From NCBI GenBank assembly GCA_964624465.1, contig CAZUZD010000009.1, positions 1 to 55,146 on the forward strand: 55,146 bases of DNA. The letters run 5' to 3'. Position 1 is the first letter of the stretch. Each line of letters begins with the position of its first letter. Under the pieces are notes generated by a model. The model had not been told where the DNA came from, did no database searches, and worked only from the letters and a program-made list of their open reading frames with translations. Below are positions 7,694-17,073 of this stretch, piece by piece. A program made the position numbers and the translations under genes. Source of the DNA: CAZUZD01 sp964624465. GTDB taxonomy: Bacteria > Planctomycetota > Planctomycetia > Isosphaerales > Isosphaeraceae.

Positions 7694-8962
7694 GTGTCCG
7701 AGACGCAGTCGAGGCTGGTGATTCTGGGGATTGGTGACGACGGACCGGCGGGCCTGACCGACTCCGCGCGGGCCCTGGTCGGGCAGGCCGACGTGATCCT
7801 GGGCGCCGAGAGTACTCTGCGCGCCCTGGGCCCGCAGTCGGCCCGCACGATCACGCTCGACCCCGAGATGCCCACGGCCCTGCGCCAGGTGCGCGAGGTG
7901 CTGGGCTGGGCCCAGCGGCCGGTGCTGGTCAACTACGGCGACCCGCTGTTCTACGGCGTGGCGCGCTACCTGACCGAGCGGCTCGGCAAGGACCACTTCG
8001 AGGTCCTGCCGCACGTCAGCAGCATGCAGCTGGCCTTCGCCCGCGTGAAGGAGAGCTGGGAGGACGCCTACCTGGGCAGCCTCGGCGGGCGACCGCTCGA
8101 GACGGTCGTCGACCGCATCCGGACCGCCGAGCGGGTCGGGCTGTTCTCCAGCGACGACTGCCCGCCGGCGCGGCTGGCGCGGGCGCTGCTGGATCACGGC
8201 ATCGACTACTTCCGGGCCTACGTCTGCGAGAACCTCGGTCAGCCCGACGAGCGGGTCACGCAGGCGGAGCTCAGCGACCTGGTCGAGATGACGTTCCACC
8301 CGCTGAACGTCCTCATCCTGGTCCGCAAGCCGAACCGGCCGGATCGGTCGGCCCGGTCGGACCGGCATCGCCTGTTCGGCAATCCGGACGACGCCTTTGC
8401 CCAGAGCCAGCCCAAACGGGGCCTGATCACGCAGGCCGAGGTGCGCTCGATCGCACTGGCGCAGCTCGACATCCGCCCGCAGAGCGTGGTGTGGGACATC
8501 GGCGCCGGCTCGGGTTCGGTGGCGATCGAGGCGGCCCAGCTGGCGTCGATGGGCGTGGTTTATGCGATCGAGCCCGACCCGGGTGACCTCGTGCTCCTGA
8601 AGGCCAACGCCGAGGAGTTCGGCGTGCCCAACGTGTATCCGATCGCGGGCCGGGCGCCCGAATGCCTGGAGGGGCTGCCCGACCCGGACGCGGTCTTCAT
8701 CGGCGGCACCGGTCGACAGGTGACCCCCGTGCTCACCGAGGCCTATCGCCGGCTCACCCCTGGTGGGCAGCTTGCGGTCAACGTCGCGACGATCGACGGC
8801 CTGGCCCTGGCGCACGAGGTGCTCAAGGGGCTCGCCGGCGAGGTGCGCGTCTGGAATATCAACATCGCCCGCGGCCACGAGCAGCTCGACCGCATGCGGT
8901 TCATGGCCGTGAACCCGACCTTCCTCCTGGCCGTCTCGCGGACCACCGAGGCCGCCGACTGA
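7694..8962 (+). CDS. cobL: Bifunctional precorrin-6Y C5,15-methyltransferase (decarboxylating), CbiE-CbiT fusion
   Basis: 422 aa with an N-terminal CbiE-type tetrapyrrole methylase domain (about 1-210: LVILGIGDDGPAGLT, then NYGDPLFYGVARYL). It is fused to a C-terminal CbiT domain (about 230-420) whose SAM-binding motif WDIGAGSGSVAIEA lies near residue 268. The enzyme methylates C5 and C15 and decarboxylates the acetate side chain on ring C during corrin formation for cobalamin. The GTG start at 7694 has GGGGAG about 8 nt upstream. No other cobalamin genes are in the window, so it is isolated from the rest of its pathway. Length and domain order fit CobL/CbiET. Confidence 0.92.
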   Translation: MSETQSRLVILGIGDDGPAGLTDSARALVGQADVILGAESTLRALGPQSARTITLDPEMPTALRQVREVLGWAQRPVLVNYGDPLFYGVARYLTERLGKDHFEVLPHVSSMQLAFARVKESWEDAYLGSLGGRPLETVVDRIRTAERVGLFSSDDCPPARLARALLDHGIDYFRAYVCENLGQPDERVTQAELSDLVEMTFHPLNVLILVRKPNRPDRSARSDRHRLFGNPDDAFAQSQPKRGLITQAEVRSIALAQLDIRPQSVVWDIGAGSGSVAIEAAQLASMGVVYAIEPDPGDLVLLKANAEEFGVPNVYPIAGRAPECLEGLPDPDAVFIGGTGRQVTPVLTEAYRRLTPGGQLAVNVATIDGLALAHEVLKGLAGEVRVWNINIARGHEQLDRMRFMAVNPTFLLAVSRTTEAAD

Positions 8963-9007
8963 CCGAGCTCACCGCCCGGCACTCTGTCGTGATCCGTCCA
9001 GAAATGC

Positions 9008-9047
9008 CGAACGCCCCGCCAGCTCCGAGGAGCCGGCCGGGCGTTCG
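9008..9047. terminator. Bidirectional hairpin terminator candidate
   Basis: CGAACGCCC (9008-9016) pairs with GGGCGTTCG (9039-9047), and the stem continues inward through GCC/GGC and GCTCC/GGAGC with single mismatches. It lies between the convergent cbiET and metalloprotease genes, so it can end transcription from both sides. No clear U-tract follows on either strand. Confidence 0.6.
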
Positions 9048-9122
9048 CGCTGGTCGTCGGGTCCGCGCCCCACGAACGTCCCGGGCAGGTTGGCCCGGAG
9101 CGATCGTGGGAGTCAGGGGGCG

Positions 9123-11681
9123 TCAGTACGACTCGGTGCCGGGGATCTCGGCGCCACGGCGGGTGGGGATCACGATCGGCTCGCTGGCCCCGCCGGAGCC
9201 CGAGGGGATGGCGTCCAGCGCGTGCTCGACGCGCGTCTTGAGGTCTTCCAGGTGCAGCCGGGCGACCGGGCTGACTTCCTTGTTGGCATCGAAGATCGCC
9301 TTGATCTCCTTGCCGATCGCCTCGAGCGTCCCGCGGGCCAGGGCCGGCAGGTCGCTGTCGGCCGAGGGGCTCTCGACGGCGCGGGCGAGCTGGTTGACAT
9401 AGGCCCGCTGCAGGTTGCGGCGGTAAAGGCTGACGTCGATCGGGCTGGCCTTGAGCTCGGCCAGCAGTCCCTCGGTCAGGTCCTTCATCAGGTCGGCCGG
9501 CTTGTACGCCCCCTCGGGCTCGCGGTTGGACTGCTCTGTCATCCGCTTCAGGCGGCCGTCGCTGAGCAGGCTCCGCAGCAGACCCTGCTGGCTGCTGAGG
9601 ATCCGATCGGCGGTGCCGGTGGCCTCGAGCCGGTTGACGATATCGGCCTCGACCAGCGCCTTGGGCACCTGGAAGCCGTTGGCCAGCAGGAACGCGACCG
9701 CCTTCTTCTGCTGCTCGCCGGGGACCGGGTTGTAGACCCGGGTGGCCTCGGGGAACCAGAAGTTCTTGCGGACGAACCCGCCCACGACGTTGACGACGTG
9801 ACCGAGCTCGCGGTTGCGCTGGTTGAGCACCTGCTGGTACATGTTGCGGAGCAGGTCGTAGTTCTCGCCCGGCTTGGCCGTCGCCTTCACGAGGAAGCCG
9901 GCGACGCGGTCGAGGTTCTTGAGGCCCAGCTCGGTGGCCGCGATCGGGTCGCTGCCCAGGTCCTCGGTCTGCTGCGAGGGGTCCTCGGCCGGGTTCGGGT
10001 CGCCGAAGAGGAGCTTCGGGTTGTCCTTCTGCCGGGCCACGATCTTGTCGAGCTCGGCCTTCTGCTGGTCGTAGGTCTTGGCGTCGGGGAACTCGCGGTA
10101 GCCCCACTCGACGGCGAACTCGTCGTACGGGCCGACGATCGGGATCAGCCGGGCGTTGTCGCCGGGCTGGGCCACGTAGTTGAACCGGCCGTAGTCCATG
10201 ATCGAGGCCTCGACGCCGTACTTCTTGGTGAATTCGGCGTTGCGGAGCTCGTCGACCGTGTAGCTGGAGCTGGCCTTCATGTTGTGCGGGAAGCCGAGGC
10301 TGTGGCCGACCTCGTGGGTGACCACGTAGGCCAGCAGCTCGCCGAGCAGGTCGTCGGGCAGGGGCAACTGCTGCGCCCGGGGGTCATTGGGCGAGGCCTG
10401 CACGAAGTACCAGTCGCGGGCGAGCTTCAGGATGTTGTGATACACCCGGATGTCGGCCTCGAGGATCTCGCCGGTGCGGGGGTCATGCACGTGGGGGCCG
10501 AAGGCGTTCTCGATGGTCGAGGGCAGCCAGCGGACGGAGGAGTAGCGGGCATCCTCCGGATCCCAGTCCGGGTCCTCACGCTCGGTCGGGGGCTCCTTGG
10601 CGATGACGGCGTTCTTGAAGCCGGCCTTCTCGAAGGCGGGCTGCCAGGCCTCGATGCCCTTCTTGACCCAGGGGCGCCACTTGGCCGGGATCTCGCGGCC
10701 GATGTAGAAGACGATCGGCTGCTTGGGCTCGGAGACCTCGGCCTTCGGGTCCTTCTTCTCGAGCCGCCAGCGGGTGATGTAGGAGACCTCCTCCACCTCC
10801 TGCTTGATGCTGCCGTAGTCCTGGAAGCTGACGTCGAAGAAGCCGACGCGGTCATCCTTGCGCCGGGGCTTCATCGGCTCCTCGGGGAGCTTGATCATGC
10901 TGTGGTGGATCACGGCCGTCACGCCGCTACCCTCGGCTTCGCCGCCGCCACCGAACGGGTTGCCGCCCGGGGCGCCGCCGCCCCGGGGGCGGTAGGTGGC
11001 CAGGATCTTGGTCTCGATGTTCGTCGGGAAGGCCTTGGCCTTCTCGATGAACGTGCGGCGCGAGTCAATGCCGCTGGCCCGCAGCGGGCCCTTGGCACTG
11101 AACTCGGGCAGGTCGCTGGTGAAGAGGCTGGTCACGTCGATGACCGGCCGCTTGTCCTTGCCGTACGCCTGGATCGGGAAGACGGCGATGATCGCCTCGA
11201 CCGACGACGCCTTGACGGCGTTGCGGATCGGGTCCTCGACGTCGGCGCGGATCTGGTACTGCACGTCGCGCAGGAGCACGTCGTCGCCCCGCACTTCCCA
11301 CCGCACCACCCGGTCGCCGACCGGAGCGCCGGCCTGGCCGTATCCGGTCTGCGTCTGCTCGATCTGGGTGACCCAGAGCATCTCCTTGCCGAGCTCGGAG
11401 GTCGGGATCTCGTAGAGGATCTTGTCGTCGACGCGGTGGACCTGGAACAGGCCCGCCGAGGTCTTCGCCTCGGGCGTCACGACCTTGTCGTACGGCTTGG
11501 TCTTGTCCGTCGGCCGCGAGCGGGCGCTCGCCGGCGGACCGGCCGGCTTCGGCTCCTCGGCCTTCGTCTCCTGCTTCTCCGGCGGCTTGGGCGGCTCATC
11601 CTGCCCGAGCACCGGACCCGTCGCCCACGGCGCGGCCGTGAGCAACGCAAACAAACCCTTGCGACCCAGTCTCATCGACAT
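9123..11681 (-). CDS. Secreted zinc-dependent metalloprotease (DUF5117/DUF4953 type)
   Basis: 852 aa with a signal peptide (residues 1 to about 29) and a charged, Pro-rich linker (PPKPPEKQETKAEEPKPAGP). The catalytic zinc site HEVGHSLGFPH has its HExxH at residues 456-460 and a third His at 466, a metzincin-like HExxHxxGxxH. Surrounding sequence, including IREIPAKWRPWVKKGI-like and YHNILKLARDWYF-like stretches, fits the DUF5118-DUF5117-DUF4953 family. Start 11681 follows GGGAG at 6 nt; a second in-frame ATG lies two codons later. It probably degrades proteins in the periplasm or outside the cell. Specific substrates are unknown. Confidence 0.9.
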   Translation of the reverse strand: MSMRLGRKGLFALLTAAPWATGPVLGQDEPPKPPEKQETKAEEPKPAGPPASARSRPTDKTKPYDKVVTPEAKTSAGLFQVHRVDDKILYEIPTSELGKEMLWVTQIEQTQTGYGQAGAPVGDRVVRWEVRGDDVLLRDVQYQIRADVEDPIRNAVKASSVEAIIAVFPIQAYGKDKRPVIDVTSLFTSDLPEFSAKGPLRASGIDSRRTFIEKAKAFPTNIETKILATYRPRGGGAPGGNPFGGGGEAEGSGVTAVIHHSMIKLPEEPMKPRRKDDRVGFFDVSFQDYGSIKQEVEEVSYITRWRLEKKDPKAEVSEPKQPIVFYIGREIPAKWRPWVKKGIEAWQPAFEKAGFKNAVIAKEPPTEREDPDWDPEDARYSSVRWLPSTIENAFGPHVHDPRTGEILEADIRVYHNILKLARDWYFVQASPNDPRAQQLPLPDDLLGELLAYVVTHEVGHSLGFPHNMKASSSYTVDELRNAEFTKKYGVEASIMDYGRFNYVAQPGDNARLIPIVGPYDEFAVEWGYREFPDAKTYDQQKAELDKIVARQKDNPKLLFGDPNPAEDPSQQTEDLGSDPIAATELGLKNLDRVAGFLVKATAKPGENYDLLRNMYQQVLNQRNRELGHVVNVVGGFVRKNFWFPEATRVYNPVPGEQQKKAVAFLLANGFQVPKALVEADIVNRLEATGTADRILSSQQGLLRSLLSDGRLKRMTEQSNREPEGAYKPADLMKDLTEGLLAELKASPIDVSLYRRNLQRAYVNQLARAVESPSADSDLPALARGTLEAIGKEIKAIFDANKEVSPVARLHLEDLKTRVEHALDAIPSGSGGASEPIVIPTRRGAEIPGTESY

Positions 11682-11926
11682 GGAATACTCCCGGTGACCT
11701 GCCGTCGTCGACGTCGCGTCGGGCACACCGTGCCCGCCGCTTCCAGACTACCGGGGACGTCGAACGTTTGTAAATCACCTGCTGGTAAACTCGGTAGTCT
11801 GGGCGGAATGTGTCACTGGATACGAATCCGCCAGAGGGGAGTTGCCGGCGGTGACACCGGGGGGCAGAATCGGGGCGCGGGGCGCAACTGTCACGCGGCG
11901 GATGACTTCAGGCGAGGGGGCAGCGG
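11682..11926. promoter_or_regulatory. Divergent promoter region between metalloprotease and CBM9 genes
   Basis: An AT-richer island at about 11766-11800 contains TG-G-TAAACT (11783-11791), an extended -10-like sequence in the plus direction. No matching -35 is apparent. It resembles the element at 5120-5128. Assignment to either gene is uncertain. Confidence 0.3.
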
Positions 11927-13009
11927 ATGATTGTCACGGGGTTGATCGGTCTCGTGCTGGGCCTGGCGCCCGAGAGTCCGAAGGGCTATGTGTGCGGCCG
12001 GGTCTCCGAACCGATTCGGATTGACGGCCGGATCGACGACGCGGGGTGGGCCAGCGCCCCCTGGACCGACGACTTCGTCGACATCCAGGGCGATGCGAAG
12101 CCGAAGCCGCGGTTCCGCACCCGGGCCAAGCTCGCCTGGGACGACCAGTACCTGTACATCGCCGCCGAGCTGTCCGAGCCACACGTCTGGGGCTCGATCA
12201 CTCGCCACGACGCAGTGATCTTCCAGGACAACGACTTCGAGGTGTTCCTCGACGCCGACGGCGACAACCACGAGTACATGGAGCTGGAGTTCAATGTGCT
12301 CAACACCGAGTGGGACCTGCTGCTCGGCAAGCCGTACCGCGACGGCGGCCCGGCCCGAGACGAGTGGGAGGTGCCGGGGCTCAAGTCGGCCGTGCACGTC
12401 GATGGCACGCTCAACGACCCGTCGGACGTCGATCGCGGCTGGACCATCGAGATCGCCATCCCCTGGGGCGCCATGGTGAAGACCGCCAGCCGGCCGGCCC
12501 CGCCGCGCGACGGCGACCGCTGGCGGCTGAATTTCTCCAGGGTCGAGTGGGAACATTCGGTCGAGGCCGGCGCCTACCGCAAGGTGCCCGGCAAGCCCGA
12601 GGACAACTGGGTCTGGTCGCCCCAGGGGGCCATCGACATGCACCGGCCCGAGCGCTGGGGCTACCTGCTGTTCAGTGGCGAGCGGCCCGTTGCGGCGGCC
12701 TACAAGCCGGACCCCGACGAGCCGGCGCGTGACTACCTGATGGCGCTGTACTTGGCCCAGCGCACGTACCGCGACCGCAACGGCCGGTTCGCCGAGCGGG
12801 TCGATCAGCTCGAGCTCGGGGCCCCGCCGGCGATTCCGCCGGGGGCGCCGAAGCCGGGATCGGTGCAGATCCGGCTCACGCCCGAGGGATACGAGGCGAC
12901 GCTGGGCGGCGCGGAGGGGCCGGCCGAGGGCGGGCCCGGGGGTTGGACGATCCGGCACGACTCGAAGCTGACCCCTGCCGGCAGCACGCCGGCGAAGGGT
13001 CAGCCCTGA
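11927..13009 (+). CDS. Carbohydrate-binding family 9-like (CBM9-like) protein
   Basis: 360 aa. After a short hydrophobic N-terminus (about residues 1-14, a weak signal peptide) comes a CBM9-like beta-sandwich with the typical opening IRIDGRIDDAGWASAPW, then LAWDDQYLYIAAELSEPHVW and NDFEVFLDADGD. The region extends to about residue 240. The C-terminal 100 residues are helical, then Pro/Gly rich. Such proteins bind sugars or polysaccharides and are common in planctomycetes. GAGGGGG lies 6 nt before the ATG. Its 3' end overlaps the convergent small gene by 10 bp. The ligand is not predictable. Confidence 0.87.
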   Translation: MIVTGLIGLVLGLAPESPKGYVCGRVSEPIRIDGRIDDAGWASAPWTDDFVDIQGDAKPKPRFRTRAKLAWDDQYLYIAAELSEPHVWGSITRHDAVIFQDNDFEVFLDADGDNHEYMELEFNVLNTEWDLLLGKPYRDGGPARDEWEVPGLKSAVHVDGTLNDPSDVDRGWTIEIAIPWGAMVKTASRPAPPRDGDRWRLNFSRVEWEHSVEAGAYRKVPGKPEDNWVWSPQGAIDMHRPERWGYLLFSGERPVAAAYKPDPDEPARDYLMALYLAQRTYRDRNGRFAERVDQLELGAPPAIPPGAPKPGSVQIRLTPEGYEATLGGAEGPAEGGPGGWTIRHDSKLTPAGSTPAKGQP

Positions 13010-13245
13010 GCGACCGGTTCGAGTCCGAGCAGCACCTCGCGGCGCAGGGCCAGCGCCCAGCGCCGCAGGGGCTGCTGTCGGCGGCCCTGGAGCCGCTCCA
13101 GCAGCCCGTCGATCTCTCCGATCAGCCGCTCGCCCCGGACGGGGTCAACCGAAGGCTCGGCCTTGAACTGGTGGGCCATCCGGGCCAGGCGTCGAATCTG
13201 ATCGGCAAGCTGGGCCGCCGAGTCCCTGGTCTGAGCGTGTGACAC
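13000..13245 (-). CDS. Small hypothetical helical protein
   Basis: 81 aa, rich in Arg, Leu and Gln and predicted helical (for example AQLADQIRRLARMAHQF and IGEIDGLLERLQGRRQQ). No known domain is recognised. A strong TGAGGAGG ribosome site stands 7 nt before the GTG at 13245; another GTG at 13248 would be only 4 nt away. The quality of this site is the main reason for accepting it over the opposite frame. Its 3' end overlaps the CBM9 gene by 10 bp in convergent orientation. Confidence 0.6.
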   Translation of the reverse strand: MSHAQTRDSAAQLADQIRRLARMAHQFKAEPSVDPVRGERLIGEIDGLLERLQGRRQQPLRRWALALRREVLLGLEPVAQG

Positions 13246-13447
13246 CACGAATCCTCCTCAGCACCTTCCTTCACGCGAGCCTGATCTCGCGAGCCGTCAC
13301 GTCACGGCCGTCCCAGGTTGGACGTGCGGCGGGCGATCGCTATTCGCCCCGACGTGGGTTTCGCCACTCCGACACGGCGGGCCGCATCGTGGTTCGACCC
13401 CGACGCTCGCGACAGGAGATTCGCGGCGCATCTCGGGATATTTGGAT

Positions 13448-13463
13448 CGATCGCCGGCGATCG
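13448..13463. terminator. 16-bp perfect palindrome after the SGNH gene
   Basis: CGATCGCCGGCGATCG is self-complementary and begins 14 nt after the minus-strand stop of the SGNH-like gene. It could form a short hairpin or bind a dimeric protein. No U-tract follows. Confidence 0.3.
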
Positions 13464-13477
13464 CACCGACGACCCGA

Positions 13478-14620
13478 TCAGCGGGCCATCCGGATCGCGA
13501 CGCGGGACTGGTCGAGATCTTCGACCTCGGGGTCGCGGGGGCGGGGGGTGTAGGCGGGCAGGGGGATCCAGCGGCGAGCGTCCGAGGCCGGGCCGGCCAG
13601 GCAGCGGGCCAGGGCCGTGCCGACGTCGGCGCTCAGCACCGAGGCCCCCTCCCGATCCAGGTGCGCCAGGTCGGAGAAGACCGAGGCGTCATAACCCCGG
13701 TCGCGGGCATCGAGCACGACGACCTCCGGGTACTGCTCCAGGACCGCCGCGACGAACCCGGTGTAAGAGGCTTCCAGGCCCCTCGAATCGCGCTCGGCCC
13801 GGATCGCGGGATGCACCGGCGGCAGGATCCAGAAGACGGGGATGTCCTCGGCCCGGGCCAGGTCGAGAAACCGCCGCATGTACAGCAGCGGCACGCGATC
13901 CCGGGCCCACTGCTGGGGCGCCAGCCAGTGGCCGGGCGGCACTTTGGCGTCGTGGCCGGGGTTGGTGGCGAAGATGTTCGCCCCCCGGTTGACCCGCCAG
14001 TTCCGCCAGAGCGGGGCCAGCCAGGTGTCGGCGAACTGCGACGGGTCGCCGCCCGAGAGCCGGGTCATCAGGTGGGATCGGATCTCGTGGCGGTCACGGT
14101 ACGACGCCAGCCAGGCGCCGCAGAGCAGGTCGGCGAAGAGGGAGGGGTCGCGGTCCGTGCGTGCCAGGTCCAGCATCTCGCCGGGCTCGAGCCACTCGGA
14201 CCAGAGCCGCGCCTGGCCGTCGGGCTTCATGCCGAGCACGTGGGCCTGGAAATCGACCACGACCGCCCGCGGCCGCGCTCCGGCGGCCAGGGCCCGGCGG
14301 AGCAGGAAGTAGCTGGCCGGTGGGGGGGCGGCGTGCAGGGCCAGGTTGAACGCCTTCAGGCCGCTCTGCCGCTCGATGAGCTTCGGCAGCAACGCGAACT
14401 GCACCTGGCTGTCGCCGAAGCAGAGCACGTCCGAGCGGGCCTCGGCCGACCGCGCCTTGCGGCCGCCGTAGCGCCAGCTCATGGCCGCGTTGGTCGTGAG
14501 CCAGGGCTGGTCCAGACGACTCAGCGTGTGTTCGATGGCCGCGATCAGCGCCAGCATCCCCAGCAGGGCGCAGGGGATCCGGGCGGGGCGGGGGGCAGGC
14601 TGTGGCGGGCTCGGTTCCAT
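13478..14620 (-). CDS. Membrane-anchored SGNH/GDSL-like protein
   Basis: 380 aa. An N-terminal hydrophobic segment at about residues 15-30 is followed by a block-I-like motif LCFGDSQVQF (near residue 67) with a candidate nucleophile Ser. A late DLAHLDREGA motif supplies the Asp and His of an SGNH triad. The pattern resembles DUF1574-type or AlgX/AlgJ-like proteins that modify exported polymers. It could be an acyl esterase or transferase acting outside the membrane. It follows the thioredoxin-protease gene on the same strand with a GC-rich hairpin between them. The exact family is uncertain. Confidence 0.65.
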   Translation of the reverse strand: MEPSPPQPAPRPARIPCALLGMLALIAAIEHTLSRLDQPWLTTNAAMSWRYGGRKARSAEARSDVLCFGDSQVQFALLPKLIERQSGLKAFNLALHAAPPPASYFLLRRALAAGARPRAVVVDFQAHVLGMKPDGQARLWSEWLEPGEMLDLARTDRDPSLFADLLCGAWLASYRDRHEIRSHLMTRLSGGDPSQFADTWLAPLWRNWRVNRGANIFATNPGHDAKVPPGHWLAPQQWARDRVPLLYMRRFLDLARAEDIPVFWILPPVHPAIRAERDSRGLEASYTGFVAAVLEQYPEVVVLDARDRGYDASVFSDLAHLDREGASVLSADVGTALARCLAGPASDARRWIPLPAYTPRPRDPEVEDLDQSRVAIRMAR

Positions 14621-14664
14621 CCTGATCGTCCCGATCCTCGATCCACGAGGGCTGGCGGGGCAAG

Positions 14665-14684
14665 GCCCGGGCCGGGGCCCGGGC
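14665..14684. terminator. GC-rich hairpin between protease-fusion and SGNH genes
   Basis: GCCCGGGCC (14665-14673) and GGCCCGGGC (14676-14684) are perfect 9-nt inverted arms with a 2-nt centre. The hairpin lies 13 nt after the thioredoxin-protease stop codon in the minus direction. No U-tract follows, so it may be a weak terminator or an RNA-stability element. Confidence 0.45.
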
Positions 14685-14697
14685 GTCTGAGCCGGAC

Positions 14698-16341
14698 TCA
14701 GCGCGATCCGCGCTTCGGGGCGGCCGTGCCGAACTCGGAGCCGACGGGCTTCCAGGCGTCGCCGGGCGGGCGGCGGTCGGGGGCCGGCGCCCGGTCGCGG
14801 ATCACGGGGACAGCGGTATCGGCACCCGCGAACAGGTCGTCGACTGCGGCCGAGTCGACCTCGAGGCCGGCGGTCAGCGGCTCGTCGAGGCCCACGGCGC
14901 CCTGGATCCGCACGCCCTGGCTGATCTGGCGGAACCGCTCGTCGCGGTCCGAGGCCTCGACGACCAGCGGCGAGGTGCGCCAGAGATCGTCGCGGTCGAG
15001 CCGGCCGTCCTCGTCGGTCGCGGCCGGGCGGTTCGGCCGTCGCGAGACCTGGCGGCTGCCCGAATCGGCCAGCAGCTCGGGCGGGAGGTTCGGGGCCAGG
15101 ATCTCCGGCGGCGGGATCGGGATGGCCCGAGAGGCCTCGGCGGTCCGCGACCGGGGCGCATCGTTCCGGGCCAGTTGCCGTCCGTCGGCCTTCGAGGCCG
15201 GGCCGTCGCTGTAGCAGATCTGGAGGCTGTTCTTGTTCAGAAGCCGGTGAATCGACTTCGGCGAGGCATAGAGCCCGTGCTGGCCACGGGGACCGTCATT
15301 GAAGTCGCAGACGCCGGCCAGACGGCCGTCGAGGGTGAACAGGCCGCCGCCCGAACGCCCCTGGCGGGGGGGATAGGCGCACTCGGTCCCCTCGTAGGTG
15401 CCGTGCTCGGTGCCGAGCGAGATCGTCGAGCGGGTGACGTAGGTGCTCCAGGCGGTGGCGTCGTTGCCCTCGGAGCAGCCCAGGGTCGTCATCTTCATCG
15501 ACTCGCGGGGCTCCCAGCCGGGCGCGACCACCTTGGAGTACGGCAGCTTGCGACCCGGGCGGATCCGGATCAGGCCCACGTCCGACTGCGGGTCGTAGTC
15601 GATGACCTCGGCCACGATATCGGTCTGCGACGGGTTCAGCTTCGGCGTCTTGCCGCCGGTGAGCCGGCCGTCGAAGAGGTCGACCCGCACCTCGAGGGGG
15701 AACTCGGAAGGGCGAAACGGCTTGCGAATTTCCTTGATGTGGAAGATGTGCGCACAGGTCAGGATGATCGTCTCGTCGGGCGTGCTGTGCACGATGGTGC
15801 CCGAGCCGAACCCGATCGTGGCCCGCGGCCGCGAGAGGTGGTTCTTGACCTTGATGCGGACGACGGTCTCCCACGGGTTGTGGCGCGTGTCGTCGGCGGA
15901 GTCCTCGGTCTCGGCATCGACGTCCTCGGGCTGCTGGCCCCGGAGGGTGGTCGCATCGCGGCCCTCGTCGCGGGCCAGGGCCTCATCGGCCGATCGGTCG
16001 CGCTGGAGCCGGGTCCTGGCCGCGCGGTAGAGCGCGGCCAGCTCGGTGGCCTCGCGAACGCCGGAGACGCGGCCGAGCTCCTTGCCCTGGGGCCCGACGA
16101 AGACGAACGTCGGCACGCCGGTGATCTTGTACCGGTCGGCGAGTTCGGGGTTCTTGTCGATATCGATCGGCTTGACCGGGTAGCCCTGGCTCTTGAGGGC
16201 CTGGACCGTCGGCTGCATGGCCTGGCACGGGCCGCACCAGGTGGCGGTGAAGTCGAGGATGATGGGGGACGCACCGGAGGATTCGGTCGCGCCGGTCCCA
16301 CTTGTGGCGAGCAGGGCCACCAGCAGCAGCGTCGAGGTCAT
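14698..16341 (-). CDS. Thioredoxin-trypsin fusion, secreted serine protease with WCGPC active site
   Basis: 547 aa. A short signal peptide (about 1-18) is followed directly by a thioredoxin domain (about 24-120) with active site W35-C36-G37-P38-C39 and the cis-Pro motif ITGVPTF. After a charged linker comes a trypsin-like domain with His198 (LTCAHIF), Asp254 (SDVGLIRI) and Ser330 (GRSGGGLF), so the triad appears intact. The C-terminal 150 residues are Arg/Pro/Asp rich and likely disordered. The start at 16341 follows AAAGGAG at 10 nt. It probably acts in the periplasm, coupling thiol-disulfide chemistry with proteolysis. I do not recall this domain pair as a standard architecture. Confidence 0.87.
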   Translation of the reverse strand: MTSTLLLVALLATSGTGATESSGASPIILDFTATWCGPCQAMQPTVQALKSQGYPVKPIDIDKNPELADRYKITGVPTFVFVGPQGKELGRVSGVREATELAALYRAARTRLQRDRSADEALARDEGRDATTLRGQQPEDVDAETEDSADDTRHNPWETVVRIKVKNHLSRPRATIGFGSGTIVHSTPDETIILTCAHIFHIKEIRKPFRPSEFPLEVRVDLFDGRLTGGKTPKLNPSQTDIVAEVIDYDPQSDVGLIRIRPGRKLPYSKVVAPGWEPRESMKMTTLGCSEGNDATAWSTYVTRSTISLGTEHGTYEGTECAYPPRQGRSGGGLFTLDGRLAGVCDFNDGPRGQHGLYASPKSIHRLLNKNSLQICYSDGPASKADGRQLARNDAPRSRTAEASRAIPIPPPEILAPNLPPELLADSGSRQVSRRPNRPAATDEDGRLDRDDLWRTSPLVVEASDRDERFRQISQGVRIQGAVGLDEPLTAGLEVDSAAVDDLFAGADTAVPVIRDRAPAPDRRPPGDAWKPVGSEFGTAAPKRGSR

Positions 16342-17073
16342 TCCGGTCGGACTCCTTTCCCGGTGTCTTCGCAAGTCGTCGGCTGGACCGACCACGACCC
16401 AGCGACGCCCACGCACAGGCCCGTCAGGACCGCGCACGACCACCTGGGCCATGCCGGCGCCCTGTGGGCCCGGGCCATCCGAGACAAGGAGCCGGTCGCA
16501 CCGTTCGCCGGGGGCGAGGACTGGCACACACCCGGGTCGGGTGGGGTCAGGCCGCGTGCTGGTGATCGGGAGACTGGCTGAAGGAGCGAGCGGTGACTGA
16601 GATGTGCATCCAGTCGGGGCGGACCCCCGACCCTTCCCTGGGCAGGCCTCGCATCAGCGGCCCTCGGCCCCCCCGTCATGGAGGAGCCTGCACCGTCCGG
16701 CCCTCGGTCAGGTCGCCGGCGCTCCCGAGCAGGGAGACCGACGCGCCGATCCGGCCGGCTGGCGGTCGCGCCGAGTTGCCGGGTCCAATCCGTTGTGTCG
16801 TACTGCCAGGCCTTCCAGGCCCGACGCGACGATCCGACGGCCGACATGGCACTCACCGCGACGGGCCTCTATGTACTCGCTGCTCGCCTCTCGCACCAGA
16901 TCAGTCTTCGACCTCCGACCCCCTCCGGGTTCAGCCTTTTCCCGACGGATCCGGGACCCCCCGGGAGGGATTGACCCAATCGGACGCCCTGGACGACTTT
17001 GCGGCCTGCGGGGTCGGGGTGTAATCTCCCGCCCCCAGTGGATCGAGCCCGGTGCCCGACCACGCGACGCCGT
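16342..17073. other. 732-bp intergenic region without a convincing gene
   Basis: Open frames exist on both strands, but none has a good ribosome site, a hydrophobic or domain-like pattern, or plausible composition; their translations are Arg/Pro/Ser rich. I saw no tRNA or other structured RNA. The region separates the protease-fusion start from the ferredoxin terminator. Confidence 0.55.

Noticed and set aside
9090..11930. 946-codon open frame on the plus strand opposite the metalloprotease
   Set aside because: It mirrors a gene with signal peptide, HExxH site and ribosome site; its own translation has no motif and is an antisense effect of high-GC codon use.
16338..16856. 172-codon minus-strand open frame upstream of the protease fusion
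   Set aside because: No ribosome site; Arg/Pro/Ser-rich sequence with only a chance hydrophobic run.
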